Source: Avimuribaculum sp964395975 (GTDB lineage: Bacteria > Bacteroidota > Bacteroidia > Bacteroidales > Muribaculaceae). From it: 46,642 bases of DNA. This document shows, piece by piece, positions 26,301 through 34,396 of this stretch. Each line of letters begins with the position of its first letter. The stretch's first letter is position 1. The DNA is taken from positions 1-46,642 of the forward strand of contig CAYNBZ010000012.1 in assembly GCA_964395975.1 (NCBI GenBank), written 5' to 3'. The notes beneath the pieces are model-generated. The model saw only the letters and a program-made list of their open reading frames with translations, was not told where the DNA came from and did no database searches. The position numbers and the translations under genes are program-made.

Positions 26301-26713
26301 TGCTGTTGCATAAGATTTTCGGTATGATACGGGATTCAGGTGATATCGATCGTTGTCTGAAATATTGCAAAACCCGATGCGTGATATTATCCGAACAGTA
26401 TGATGAAGTGTGCAGCCTTGTTCGCAGCATGTTGGAGCAAAACGATGAAGTGAAGCGATGGTTTGCCGCAGGCAATCGGGTGTATAACGAACGCACCATA
26501 TCAGTGAGCGGCAAGCATTACCGTCCCGACCGTGTGATAGTGACACCTGATGGAGAAACCATAGTTGTCGATTTTAAATTTGGTCGTTTGCATTCGCAGA
26601 ATTATAAGCACCAAGTGAAAGAGTATATGAAACTTTTGTCGGCCGCAGGATTGACCCGTGTGTCAGGTTGCATTTGGTATCCGTTTGAGGCGGTAGTGGA
26701 TGTGGTGGATTAG
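23351..26713 (+). CDS. addA: UvrD-family helicase-nuclease, AddA/RecB-type subunit
   Basis: This 1120-residue protein combines a superfamily 1A helicase and a C-terminal nuclease. Walker A is ASAGSGKT (7-14). HILAVTFTNKATEEMKERI is motif Ia. Motif II is VDEFQDTS (414-421), motif III GDEKQCIYRFR, motif V VMTIHKSKGLEFPCVVIPF and motif VI TYVAFTRAVDELHIF. The PD-(D/E)XK nuclease carries LLHKIFGMI, YRPDRV and VVDFKFG (Asp1074, Lys1076). It should process DNA ends for RecA loading with an AddB-like partner that carries the Chi-recognition and iron-sulfur parts. No such partner lies adjacent; rfbC follows. The gene symbol rests on architecture, and RecB-like is an alternative. Confidence 0.88.
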   Translation: MLQIIKASAGSGKTYTLALEYITLLLGEKDGSGNYRLAEDDFRDYHRHILAVTFTNKATEEMKERIIKELAVLAGRWGDGESQYMPTLCKRFGVDDEVKIRHAADRALGELLFDFTNFNVSTIDSFFQIILRTFAGEIDVPHDYSVELNEKYAMQVGVRDFLSRLRRNMLAGNPVVGWLNRYVSEKINDGSNWNIFSTVSAQGPNSDGGLFKFASVINTEQYRKVSAAMGEYFQDGRNVGRLQVAVNKYIDEVRRYITDNAQAVLQIVENSGLGEYLGKVGAARMVVSFAGGDIADKDAVNCGKVFKYLDQPEKVIKTVKKMATVRDAAISEITPVFGRIRDKYSDLLLFRHIGQHIYMLGLLGGISGSVGQYRKENNLILLSDTNELLNNIINEDDTPFIYERIGVWINNFLVDEFQDTSALQWQNFKPLLSNSLSTDNDNLIIGDEKQCIYRFRNSDPSLLQYKVLEEFKNRNVSVSGDRSTNWRSTAEIVKFNNIFFTMAAKRMGVEDVYGNVVQMPNNKNRGLGGYVRVEIIEPQKKLSAENEAESVAEPKFAEKVLDRLPTELSSILDRGYKQSDIAILVNTNTEGAMVIRRLLEYNLAEDASHTFKVISSDSLLLKNSPTVRLIISHLRYLSVAVELRDGQKTARRELEEKVHRLLRQYENFLNKGLKPEQAMEAAVTSPVSKEQMLGEIDEFIPRDSQCHDLVSVVERIIERAVSPEARERENPFIAALQDCVIEFSMRMNSGIRAFVDWWDRNCDKLSITSPAGIDAINVMTIHKSKGLEFPCVVIPFATWEMCRVEDTVWFTRDEILSAGLFGNEVADVVPPLMPVKNYKYITSSKLCDAFRKRERESIIDCLNKTYVAFTRAVDELHIFTERSQKQPDTLGNVSLSDYLCEYGCDGSLQNVTEELNRRYGADVAASVSAVECGYYVGKIAENDRKNEVPEPVAAMMPYFVVNRHDLARFDLPEVFYTPQQERGVLLHKIFGMIRDSGDIDRCLKYCKTRCVILSEQYDEVCSLVRSMLEQNDEVKRWFAAGNRVYNERTISVSGKHYRPDRVIVTPDGETIVVDFKFGRLHSQNYKHQVKEYMKLLSAAGLTRVSGCIWYPFEAVVDVVD

Positions 26714-26792
26714 GTAATTCATGTGTTGTAATCGGGCATACAGAGTTTTTTGCATGAAGGACGAAAATGTACGTGACAGTCGGTAATTTTAT

Positions 26793-26800
26793 TAATTTTG
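26793..26800 (+). promoter_or_regulatory. -7 element for rfbC
   Basis: TAATTTTG matches TAnnTTTG, 20 nt before the rfbC ATG. No -33 TTTG is visible at the right distance. Confidence 0.45.
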
Positions 26801-26820
26801 TATAGTTATAAAATGGTGAA

Positions 26821-27369
26821 ATGAAATTCATAGAGCAGCATATTAAAGGTGTGTGGTTAATCGAGCCTGTGCGGCATGGTGATTCTCGCGGCTACTTTTG
26901 TGAAAGTTTCAAGAAAAATGAATTTGAGCGAATGATAGGTCGTGTCGATTTCGTGCAGGAAAATGAGTCGATGTCGTCTTACGGTGTCCTCCGCGGATTG
27001 CATTTTCAGCGAGGGGAATTCAGTCAGGCAAAGTTGGTGAGGGTGTCGCTTGGTTGTGTACTTGATGTTGCTGTTGACTTGCGAGAAGGTTCACCGACGT
27101 ATGGCTGTCATGTGGCTTTGGAGCTGAGTCAGGAGAATGGCCGGCAATTATTTGTACCGAGGCATTTTGCTCATGGTTTTCTTGTATTGAGCGATATGGC
27201 ACAGTTCCAATATAAGGTCGATAATGTGTATGCGCCACAGGCCGAGGTCACATTGCGATTTGATGATCCTGCGCTTGGAATAGATTGGCCTACTAAAGGA
27301 ATGGCTGTAAATTTGTCGGAAAAAGATTGCCGTGGAATCTTTTTTAATGATTTAAATAAATTAAAATAA
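26821..27369 (+). CDS. rfbC: dTDP-4-dehydrorhamnose 3,5-epimerase
   Basis: This 182-residue cupin enzyme converts dTDP-4-keto-6-deoxyglucose to dTDP-4-keto-L-rhamnose in the dTDP-L-rhamnose pathway for surface polysaccharides. Motifs are DSRGYFCESF (21-30), FVQENESMSSYGVLRGLHFQ with catalytic His61, VLDVAVDLREGSPTYG, VPRHFAHGF and QYKVDNVY with catalytic Tyr131. Length is normal. The other rhamnose genes (rfbA, B, D) are not next to it, so it is either a lone copy or part of a dispersed pathway. It lies downstream of the helicase gene but has its own -7 element. Confidence 0.95.
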   Translation: MKFIEQHIKGVWLIEPVRHGDSRGYFCESFKKNEFERMIGRVDFVQENESMSSYGVLRGLHFQRGEFSQAKLVRVSLGCVLDVAVDLREGSPTYGCHVALELSQENGRQLFVPRHFAHGFLVLSDMAQFQYKVDNVYAPQAEVTLRFDDPALGIDWPTKGMAVNLSEKDCRGIFFNDLNKLK

Positions 27370-27418
27370 TCTAAAATAAATAAAAATAAAACACAACTTT
27401 TAGCATAAACACGGCATA

Positions 27419-27440
27419 ACAAACCGAAAAAGAGGTTTGT
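27419..27440 (+). terminator. Weak hairpin after rfbC
   Basis: ACAAACC (27419-27425) pairs with GGTTTGT (27434-27440) around an 8-nt loop, 50 nt after rfbC. No T run follows, so it may be a weak terminator or chance. Confidence 0.3.
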
Positions 27441-27465
27441 AGATGACTGTGTGTCTATTAAAATA

Positions 27466-27497
27466 TTTGGTAATTAGAATATTAGTGCTTATCTTTG
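27466..27497 (+). promoter_or_regulatory. Main promoter of the ribosomal protein cluster
   Basis: TTTG at 27466-27469 and TATCTTTG at 27490-27497 are separated by 20 nt, an exact consensus. The leader of about 135 nt holds a CTAAATC/GATTTAG hairpin (27533-27549). I find no equally good promoter inside the 18-kb cluster. Confidence 0.8.
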
Positions 27498-27638
27498 CAA
27501 AGTTTTTCAGCCAATATTGCGGAAATTACGCTCTAAATCGTTGATTTAGTGGGGTGTTAAGCGTGTAGCTGGACTGGATATGTAAATAATGATTGAATAG
27601 ATAAAATAACACTATTTTTAATAACAAAAAGAACTAAG

Positions 27639-28025
27639 ATGCCTACAATTCAGCAATTAGTAAGAAAAGGCCGTGTAAAACTTGTTGACAAAAGCAAGTC
27701 GCCCGCGTTGGATTCGTGTCCGCAACGCCGAGGCGTATGTGTACGTGTTTACACTACAACGCCTAAAAAGCCAAACTCGGCTATGCGTAAGGTAGCACGT
27801 GTGAGGCTGACCAATGGTAAGGAAGTGAACTCTTATATTCCGGGTGAAGGTCACAACCTGCAAGAACACTCCATCGTGTTGGTACGTGGTGGCCGTGTGA
27901 AAGATCTTCCGGGTGTTCGCTATCATATCATTCGCGGAACACTTGATACGGCAGGTGTTGCCGGTCGCACCCAACGCCGCTCTAAGTATGGAGCCAAGCG
28001 TCCTAAGGCAGGAGCCAAGAAGTAA
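27639..28025 (+). CDS. rpsL: 30S ribosomal protein S12
   Basis: This 128-residue decoding-centre protein has the TPKKPNSA loop (41-48) and VRGGRVKDLPGVRYH with Lys88 and Asp89, the latter being the site of methylthiolation in many bacteria. Both lysine positions linked to streptomycin resistance are wild type. It is the first gene of the cluster, after a leader of about 135 nt and a consensus promoter. An unusually long 215-nt gap separates it from rpsG. Confidence 0.98.
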   Translation: MPTIQQLVRKGRVKLVDKSKSPALDSCPQRRGVCVRVYTTTPKKPNSAMRKVARVRLTNGKEVNSYIPGEGHNLQEHSIVLVRGGRVKDLPGVRYHIIRGTLDTAGVAGRTQRRSKYGAKRPKAGAKK

Positions 28026-28240
28026 ATCCGACAGCGAAACTGCCATTGCTTAAATTAACAAGAAACACAAGAGCCTCGATAGACGTTGATGCAAGGCTCC
28101 GCGGAGAAACAAGTATTTAACTTAGTTTTTGATTTTATTGGAATTGGTTATTACGGTTGAGTAAATGGCGCATTGGAGAATGCCCGTTGAAGATGTAAGA
28201 CAACAGCCAAGCGAACAAAAACGCATTTTTTTAAATTGAA
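28026..28240 (+). promoter_or_regulatory. 215-nt rpsL-rpsG spacer with hairpin
   Basis: GAGCCT (28071-28076) pairs with AGGCTC (28094-28099). No -7/-33 pair and no reading frame is convincing here. In Escherichia coli the rpsL-rpsG spacer binds S7 for autoregulation, so the same role is possible. Confidence 0.4.
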
Positions 28241-28717
28241 ATGAGAAAGGCTAAACCAAAAAAGAGGGTCATATTGCCGGACCCCGTATTTAGTGATGTA
28301 AGAGTTTCAAAATTCGTAAATCACTTGATGTATGACGGAAAAAAGAACACGTCGTACAAGATATTCTATTCGGCACTCGATATCGTGAAGAAGAAGATGC
28401 CTAACGAGGAAAAAAGCGCGCTCGAAATATGGAACAAGGCGTTGGAAAACATAACGCCGCAAGTAGAGGTTAAATCGCGCCGCGTGGGGGGAGCCACTTT
28501 CCAAGTTCCTACCGAAATCCGCCCCGAACGCAAGGAATCACTATCAATGAAAAATCTCATCTCATATGCCCGCAAGCGTGGCGGCAAGACCATGGCCGAC
28601 AAGTTGGCTTCGGAAATAGTTGATGCATATAATGAACAAGGCGGTGCTTTCAAACGCAAAGAGGACATGCATCGCATGGCCGAGGCTAACCGTGCATTTG
28701 CACATTTCAGATTTTAA
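28241..28717 (+). CDS. rpsG: 30S ribosomal protein S7
   Basis: This 158-residue protein nucleates assembly of the 30S head and contacts E-site tRNA. Family features are RVILPDPVFSDVRVSKFVN near the start, EVKSRRVGGATFQVPTEIRP (the beta hairpin) and the C-terminal helix ending EANRAFAHFRF. It follows the long spacer and precedes fusA by 22 nt, the conserved str order. Confidence 0.98.
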   Translation: MRKAKPKKRVILPDPVFSDVRVSKFVNHLMYDGKKNTSYKIFYSALDIVKKKMPNEEKSALEIWNKALENITPQVEVKSRRVGGATFQVPTEIRPERKESLSMKNLISYARKRGGKTMADKLASEIVDAYNEQGGAFKRKEDMHRMAEANRAFAHFRF

Positions 28718-28739
28718 CAATTGAGACATAGACAATAAA

Positions 28740-30866
28740 ATGGCTACAACTGACGCACAATTAGTTTTTACACGTAACATCGGCATCATGGCTCACATTG
28801 ATGCCGGAAAAACAACCACGTCGGAACGCATCTTGTTCTACACAGGTTTGACACACAAAATCGGTGAAGTGCATGACGGTGCTGCTACGATGGACTGGAT
28901 GGAGCAGGAGCAGGAACGCGGTATAACAATTACCTCGGCTGCAACTACAACTTTCTGGAATTACGACGGTAAAAAGTATAAAATCAACTTAATCGACACT
29001 CCGGGACACGTTGACTTCACAGTGGAAGTTGAACGTTCGCTGCGTGTGCTCGATGGTGCTGTTGCCACTTTTTGCGCCGTGGGTGGCGTAGAGCCGCAAT
29101 CTGAAACTGTTTGGCGTCAAGCCGACAAGTATAATGTTCCACGTATCGGCTACGTCAACAAGATGGACCGTTCGGGTGCCAACTTCTTCGAGGTTGTGCG
29201 ACAAATGAAAGAGATTCTTGGAGCCAATCCATGCCCGATACAAGTGCCTATAGGAGCAGAAGAAACTTTCAAGGGTGTTGTCGATCTTATCACGATGGAA
29301 GCACTCGTATGGCACGATGAAACTATGGGTGCCGAATATTCTCGTGGTGCTATTCCCGAAAATATGCTTTCAGAATGCGAGGAATGGCGTGACAAGATGC
29401 TTGAAAACATTGCAGAGTTTGACGATGACTTGATGGCAAAATATTTCGATGACCCTTCGACTATCACTGTTGAGGAAATCAAACGCGCATTGCGTGCTGC
29501 AACGTTGCAAATGAAAGTTGTGCCGATGCTGTGCGGCAGCTCATTCAAGAACAAAGGTGTGCAGACGTTGCTCGATGCCGTTTGTGCTTATCTCCCAAGT
29601 CCTGAAGATACTACCGAGGTTGTCGGACATGCCATAGATGACCCTAATACAACAATAAGCCGCAAACCTTTGTTTGAAGAGCCTATGTGCGCTCTTGCAT
29701 TCAAGATTGCAACCGACCCCTATGTAGGTCGTTTGGTGTTCTTCCGCGTATATTCGGGTAAGGTGGATGCAGGTAGCTATGTGCTGAATTCTCGTTCTGG
29801 AAAGAAAGAGCGTGTTTCCCGCTTGTTCCAGATGCACTCCAACAAACAAAATCCGATGGAAACAATTGGTTGCGGCGATATTGGTGCCGGTGTCGGTTTC
29901 AAGGATATTCGCACGGGTGACACTTTGTGTGATGAAAATAATCCTATTGTACTTGAGGCTATGGATTTCCCCGAGCCGGTTATTGGTATTGCCGTAGAGC
30001 CTAAGACTCAGAAAGACCTCGACAAGCTCGGTGTGGGATTGCAAAAACTTGCTGAGGAAGACCCGACATTCCGTGTTGCTACTAACGAAGAAACAGGTCA
30101 AACGGTTATCAGCGGTATGGGTGAGCTTCACTTGGATATTATCATCGACCGTTTGCGTCGTGAATTCAAGGTTGAATGTAACCAGGGCCGTCCGCAAGTG
30201 ACTTATAAGGAAGCTATCACCAAGCCGGTAGAATTGCGTGAAGTGTTTAAGAAGCAGACTGGTGGTCGTGGTAAATTTGCCGACATCATCGTGCGTGTTG
30301 AGCCTGTTGATGAGGGTTTCGAAGGCGGTTTGCAGTTTGTTGACGAAGTGAAAGGCGGAAATATTCCAAAAGAATATATCCCTGCCATACAGAAAGGTTT
30401 CACGACGGCTATGAAGAATGGTGTGCTTGCCGGCTTCCCCGTAGAGCTTCTCAAAGTAACTGTGCTTGATGGCTCGTTCCACCCCGTTGACTCCGACCAG
30501 TTGTCGTTTGAGCTTTGTGCCATTCAGGCTTTCAAGAAGGCTTGCGAACAAGCAAAACCTGTATTGCTTGAACCTATCATGAAAGTTGAGGTGGTAACTC
30601 CGGAGGAGAGTATGGGTGACGTAATCGGTGACCTTAACAAACGTCGCGGACAGGTAGAGGCAATGGAATCGAGCCGTAGCGGTGCGCGCATTGTCAAAGC
30701 TAAAGCTCCGCTTGCCGAAATGTTTGGTTATGTGACGGCTTTGCGTACAATCACATCGGGACGTGCAACTTCCACTATGTCGTTCTCACACTATGCAGAA
30801 GTAAGTACTTCGATTGCAAAGCAAGTGTTGACCGAATGCAACGGGCGAGTTGATTTGTTGAAGTAA
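28740..30866 (+). CDS. fusA: Elongation factor G
   Basis: This 708-residue translocase GTPase has P-loop AHIDAGKTT (18-26), switch II DTPGH (86-90) and NKMD (140-143). Domains II-V follow, including GELHLDIIIDRLRREF and GQTVISGMG. It catalyses mRNA-tRNA translocation and, with RRF, ribosome recycling. Its place between rpsG and rpsJ makes it the canonical FusA rather than a divergent EF-G2. No tuf gene follows, unlike the enterobacterial str operon; rpsJ starts 20 nt later. Confidence 0.98.
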   Translation: MATTDAQLVFTRNIGIMAHIDAGKTTTSERILFYTGLTHKIGEVHDGAATMDWMEQEQERGITITSAATTTFWNYDGKKYKINLIDTPGHVDFTVEVERSLRVLDGAVATFCAVGGVEPQSETVWRQADKYNVPRIGYVNKMDRSGANFFEVVRQMKEILGANPCPIQVPIGAEETFKGVVDLITMEALVWHDETMGAEYSRGAIPENMLSECEEWRDKMLENIAEFDDDLMAKYFDDPSTITVEEIKRALRAATLQMKVVPMLCGSSFKNKGVQTLLDAVCAYLPSPEDTTEVVGHAIDDPNTTISRKPLFEEPMCALAFKIATDPYVGRLVFFRVYSGKVDAGSYVLNSRSGKKERVSRLFQMHSNKQNPMETIGCGDIGAGVGFKDIRTGDTLCDENNPIVLEAMDFPEPVIGIAVEPKTQKDLDKLGVGLQKLAEEDPTFRVATNEETGQTVISGMGELHLDIIIDRLRREFKVECNQGRPQVTYKEAITKPVELREVFKKQTGGRGKFADIIVRVEPVDEGFEGGLQFVDEVKGGNIPKEYIPAIQKGFTTAMKNGVLAGFPVELLKVTVLDGSFHPVDSDQLSFELCAIQAFKKACEQAKPVLLEPIMKVEVVTPEESMGDVIGDLNKRRGQVEAMESSRSGARIVKAKAPLAEMFGYVTALRTITSGRATSTMSFSHYAEVSTSIAKQVLTECNGRVDLLK

Positions 30867-30886
30867 AATAATCATTTAAATAAGAT

Positions 30887-31192
30887 ATGAATCAAAAAAT
30901 CAGAATTAAATTGAAATCTTACGATCATAACTTGGTCGACAAGTCGGCTGAAAGGATCGTAAAGACAGTAAAAGCCACGGGAGCTGTTGTGAGTGGGCCG
31001 ATACCATTGCCAACGCACAAGCGGATTTTCACCGTAAACCGTTCGACTTTCGTCAACAAGAAATCGAGGGAACAGTTCCAATTGTCGTCGTTCAAACGCT
31101 TGATCGACATCTACAACAGCACTGCAAAGACAGTCGATGCTCTTATGAAGCTTGAGTTGCCGAGTGGTGTTGCAGTGGAAATCAAGGTGTGA
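30887..31192 (+). CDS. rpsJ: 30S ribosomal protein S10
   Basis: This 101-residue head protein has IRIKLKSYDHNLVDKSAERIV, GPIPLPTHKRIFTVNRSTFVNKKSREQF and the VEIKV end. It opens the S10 group but sits only 20 nt after fusA, so str and S10 genes appear joined in one transcript. The family also takes part in antitermination as NusE. A 65-nt gap leads to rplC. Confidence 0.98.
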   Translation: MNQKIRIKLKSYDHNLVDKSAERIVKTVKATGAVVSGPIPLPTHKRIFTVNRSTFVNKKSREQFQLSSFKRLIDIYNSTAKTVDALMKLELPSGVAVEIKV

Positions 31193-31257
31193 GACACACG
31201 CGACATTAACAATAAGTAAAATTACATTAACTGAGAGAAACATTAAAATCAAGAGAA

Positions 31258-31875
31258 ATGCCAGGATTATTAGGAAAGAAAATCGGAATGACATCCGTAT
31301 TCAGTGCCGACGGTAAATGCATACCGTGCACTGTTATCGAAGTGGGTCCTTGTGTGGTTACTCAGGTTAAGACAGTGGAGAAAGATGGCTACGAGGCTCT
31401 TCAACTCGGTTTCATCGAGAAGAACGAGAAACATACTACGAAGCCAATGCAAGGCCACTTCAAGAAAGCCGGTGTAGCTCCGCAAAGGCACTTGGCCGAG
31501 TTCAAAGGATTTGAAGGCGAGTATAAATTAGGTGACAAGATAACCGTAGATTTATTTGCCGATGCTAATTTTGTTGACGTTGTAGGTACATCAAAGGGAC
31601 ACGGTTTCCAAGGTGTGGTAAAGCGTCACGGTTTTGGCGGTGTGGGTCAATCGACTCATGGACAGGACGACCGCTTGCGTGCACCCGGTTCTATCGGTGC
31701 TTGTTCTTACCCTGCAAAGGTATTCAAAGGTATGCGTATGGCCGGCCACATGGGCAATGAACGTGTGACTGTACAAAATCTACAAGTTGTAAAGGTTATG
31801 CCCGAAAACAATCTGTTGGTAATCAAAGGATCTGTTCCGGGATATAATGGTTCAATCTTATTAATTGAGAAATAA
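31258..31875 (+). CDS. rplC: 50S ribosomal protein L3
   Basis: This 205-residue protein starts MPGLLGKKIGMTSVF. It has the central loop GTSKGHGFQGVVKRHGF and GQSTHGQDDRLRAPGSIGA, which reaches towards the peptidyl transferase centre. The last base of its TAA is the A of the rplD ATG (TAATG), indicating coupling. The 65-nt upstream spacer shows no clear promoter. Confidence 0.98.
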   Translation: MPGLLGKKIGMTSVFSADGKCIPCTVIEVGPCVVTQVKTVEKDGYEALQLGFIEKNEKHTTKPMQGHFKKAGVAPQRHLAEFKGFEGEYKLGDKITVDLFADANFVDVVGTSKGHGFQGVVKRHGFGGVGQSTHGQDDRLRAPGSIGACSYPAKVFKGMRMAGHMGNERVTVQNLQVVKVMPENNLLVIKGSVPGYNGSILLIEK

Positions 31876-32498
31876 TGGAACTCGCAGTATATAATATAAA
31901 AGGAGAAGACACCGGCAAGAAAGTGACGCTTAACGATGAGGTATTCGCAATTCCCGAACCAAATCAGCATGTTATTTATCTTGCAGTGAAGCAGTACCTT
32001 GCCAATCACCGTCAGGGTACGCACAAGGCTAAAGAGAGAAGCGAAGTTTCTGGTAGTACACGCAAGCTCGGTCGCCAAAAGGGTGGCGGCGGTGCTCGTC
32101 GCGGTGATATCAATTCGCCGCTTCTGACAGGCGGTGGCCGCGTGTTTGGTCCGCGTCCGCGTGATTACAGCTTCAAACTTAACAAAAAAACTAAGGCTCT
32201 TGCCCGCCGTACGGCTCTTACATTGAAAGCTGCCGACAATGAGATATTGGTGATTGAGGATTTCAATATTGAGACTCCTAAAACAAAAGAATTTGTAAAA
32301 ATTACTAATAATCTTAAAATTGCTAACAAGAAAGCAATATTTGTTTTAGCAGAACAAAATAAAAACGTATATTTGTCGGCTCGAAATATCGAGGGTGTAA
32401 AAATTGCAACTGCATCTGACTTAAATACTTATCTTATTCTTGACAACAAGGTGTTGGTATTGAGTGAGAGTGCAGTGCCTGTTGTGAACGAATTTTAA
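31875..32498 (+). CDS. rplD: 50S ribosomal protein L4
   Basis: This 207-residue protein has the exit-tunnel loop GSTRKLGRQKGGGGARRGD and the FGPRPRDYSFKLNKK segment. Its length is normal. In Escherichia coli L4 represses the S10 operon; no matching leader hairpin is evident before rpsJ here. It overlaps rplC by one base. Confidence 0.98.
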   Translation: MELAVYNIKGEDTGKKVTLNDEVFAIPEPNQHVIYLAVKQYLANHRQGTHKAKERSEVSGSTRKLGRQKGGGGARRGDINSPLLTGGGRVFGPRPRDYSFKLNKKTKALARRTALTLKAADNEILVIEDFNIETPKTKEFVKITNNLKIANKKAIFVLAEQNKNVYLSARNIEGVKIATASDLNTYLILDNKVLVLSESAVPVVNEF

Positions 32499-32519
32499 CT
32501 TACAAGGAGGCATATATAA

Positions 32520-32816
32520 ATGGATATATTGATATTACCGGTAGTCACTGAAAAGGCTAACAAGCTCAGTGAGAAAAGAAACCAGTTTACCTTCAAAGTT
32601 ACTCCTACAAGCACTGACAAAGCACAAATAAAGGGGCTTGTGGAAGATATATACGGAGTTAAAGTCGTTTCGGTTAACACTATGATTTGCCGTGGCAAAA
32701 GAAAGAACCGTTATACCAAGGGCGGTCTTATAAAGGGAAAGACGTCGGCTTTCAAAAAAGCCATCGTTACGCTTGCCGAGGGCGACACTATTGATTTTTA
32801 TAGCAATATTCAATAA
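32520..32816 (+). CDS. rplW: 50S ribosomal protein L23
   Basis: This 98-residue tunnel-exit protein has ILPVVTEKANKLSEKRNQFTF, then VEDIYGVKVVSVNTM and GKRKNRYTKGG. It is a docking site for trigger factor and SRP. It lies between rplD and rplB, three nt before the latter. Confidence 0.97.
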   Translation: MDILILPVVTEKANKLSEKRNQFTFKVTPTSTDKAQIKGLVEDIYGVKVVSVNTMICRGKRKNRYTKGGLIKGKTSAFKKAIVTLAEGDTIDFYSNIQ

Positions 32817-32819
32817 AAC

Positions 32820-33644
32820 ATGGCAGTAAGAAAATTTAAGCCCACAACACCGGGGCAAAGACACAAGGTTATTGGTGTATTTGACGAAATTACCACACGT
32901 ACACCAGAAAAATCCCTTACGGTCGGAAAAAAGTCGACGGGTGGTCGCAACAATGCCGGTCACCGTACGATGCGTTACAGGGGTGGCGGCCACAAGCGTC
33001 GTTACCGTGTAATCGACTTTAAGAGAATCAAAGACGGTGTGCCGGCAAAGGTAAAGCAAATCGAGTACGATCCCAATCGTTCGGCTCGTATAGCATTGCT
33101 TTACTATGTTGACGGAGCAAAGGCTTACATCATCGCACCCAACGGTTTGGAAGTTGGCGCTACGGTAGTAAGCGGTAAGGACGTTGCGCCTGAAATAGGC
33201 AATGCCCTCCCGCTTAGCAGCATACCTGTTGGTACATTAATTCACAACATTGAATTGCGTCCCGGGCAGGGAGCGTTGATGGCACGTAGTGCCGGTACGT
33301 TTGCCCAACTCGTATCGCGTGAAGGCGACTATGCAATTATCAAATTACCTTCGGGAGAAACACGCAAGATTTTAGCAGCTTGCCGTGCTACGGTAGGCGT
33401 AGTAGGGAACAGTGACCATGCACTTGAACGTTCGGGTAAGGCAGGCCGCAGCCGTTGGTTGGGCCGTCGTCCGCACAACCGCGGCGTTGTAATGAACCCT
33501 GTAGATCACCCAATGGGTGGTGGCGAAGGTCGTCAGTCGGGTGGTCATCCACGTTCGCGTACAGGTTTGTATGCAAAGGGCTTGAAGACACGTTCACCGA
33601 AGAAGCCATCTTCTAAATACATAATTGAAAGAAGGAAAAAGTAA
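32820..33644 (+). CDS. rplB: 50S ribosomal protein L2
   Basis: This 274-residue protein near the peptidyl transferase centre has GRNNAGHRTMRYRGGGHKRRYR, an SH3-like central region (VGTLIHNIELRPGQG) and the conserved MNPVDHPMGGGEGRQSGG loop with its histidine. The C-terminus is basic (KPSSKYIIERRKK). Spacing is 3 nt after rplW and 19 nt before rpsS. Confidence 0.98.
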   Translation: MAVRKFKPTTPGQRHKVIGVFDEITTRTPEKSLTVGKKSTGGRNNAGHRTMRYRGGGHKRRYRVIDFKRIKDGVPAKVKQIEYDPNRSARIALLYYVDGAKAYIIAPNGLEVGATVVSGKDVAPEIGNALPLSSIPVGTLIHNIELRPGQGALMARSAGTFAQLVSREGDYAIIKLPSGETRKILAACRATVGVVGNSDHALERSGKAGRSRWLGRRPHNRGVVMNPVDHPMGGGEGRQSGGHPRSRTGLYAKGLKTRSPKKPSSKYIIERRKK

Positions 33645-33663
33645 TTTGATTAATTAAAAGATT

Positions 33664-33933
33664 ATGAGTCGATCATTAAAAAAAGGCCCATTTATCAGCG
33701 TGAAGTTGGAAAAGAAGGTGGCTGAAATGGAGAAGAGCGGCAAGAAGCAGGTTATTAAGACTTGGTCGCGTGCTTCGATGATTTCGCCCGATTTCGTGGG
33801 ACACACTTTCGCAGTTCACAATGGTAATAAGTTTATTCCCGTTTATGTTACCGAGAACATGGTAGGTCACAAGTTGGGTGAATTTGCCCTCACTCGTACT
33901 TTCCGCGGCCACTCGGGCAACAAGAAGAAATAA
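33664..33933 (+). CDS. rpsS: 30S ribosomal protein S19
   Basis: This 89-residue head protein starts MSRSLKKGPFISVKLEKKV and contains IKTWSRASMISPDFVGHTFAVHNG and GHKLGEFALTRTFRGH. It forms a complex with S13 in the 30S head. It lies in the conserved rplB-rpsS-rplV order. Confidence 0.98.
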   Translation: MSRSLKKGPFISVKLEKKVAEMEKSGKKQVIKTWSRASMISPDFVGHTFAVHNGNKFIPVYVTENMVGHKLGEFALTRTFRGHSGNKKK

Positions 33934-33978
33934 GCTGGGTCGCAACGGGAAGCATAAATAGAAAAAGAATTAAAAACA

Positions 33979-34395
33979 ATGGGTAAAAGAAAAAGAATAT
34001 CAGCCGAAGCAATCAAGGAAGCAAAGAGCACCCAGAGCTTCGCAAAGTTGAAGAACGTTCCTTCTTCGCCCCGCAAGATGCGCTATGTGGTAGACTTGGT
34101 GCGTGGCGTTGAGGTGTTCAAGGCCTTGGGCATTCTTCACTTCACCAAGAAAGAAGCTGCCGTGAAAGTTGAAAAATTGCTCCGTTCGGCTATTGCCAAC
34201 TGGGAACAGAAGAATGGACGCAAGGCAGAAAATAACGAGTTGTACATAAAGACAATCTTTGTAGATTGTGCTCCCATGTTGAAACGTTTGCGCACTGCAC
34301 CGCAAGGTCGTGGATATCGTATCCGCAAACGCTCTAACCATGTGACATTGTACTTAGATACTATCCAAAAAACTAACGCAGTAGAGAACGCTTAA
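33979..34395 (+). CDS. rplV: 50S ribosomal protein L22
   Basis: This 138-residue protein has SPRKMRYVVDLVRGVEVFKALGIL near the N-terminus and the long beta-hairpin APMLKRLRTAPQGRGYRIRKRSNHV that lines the exit tunnel, where macrolide-resistance changes arise in other species. It ends one nt before rpsC. A short basic N-terminal extension precedes the usual domain. Confidence 0.97.
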   Translation: MGKRKRISAEAIKEAKSTQSFAKLKNVPSSPRKMRYVVDLVRGVEVFKALGILHFTKKEAAVKVEKLLRSAIANWEQKNGRKAENNELYIKTIFVDCAPMLKRLRTAPQGRGYRIRKRSNHVTLYLDTIQKTNAVENA

Positions 34396-34396
34396 T

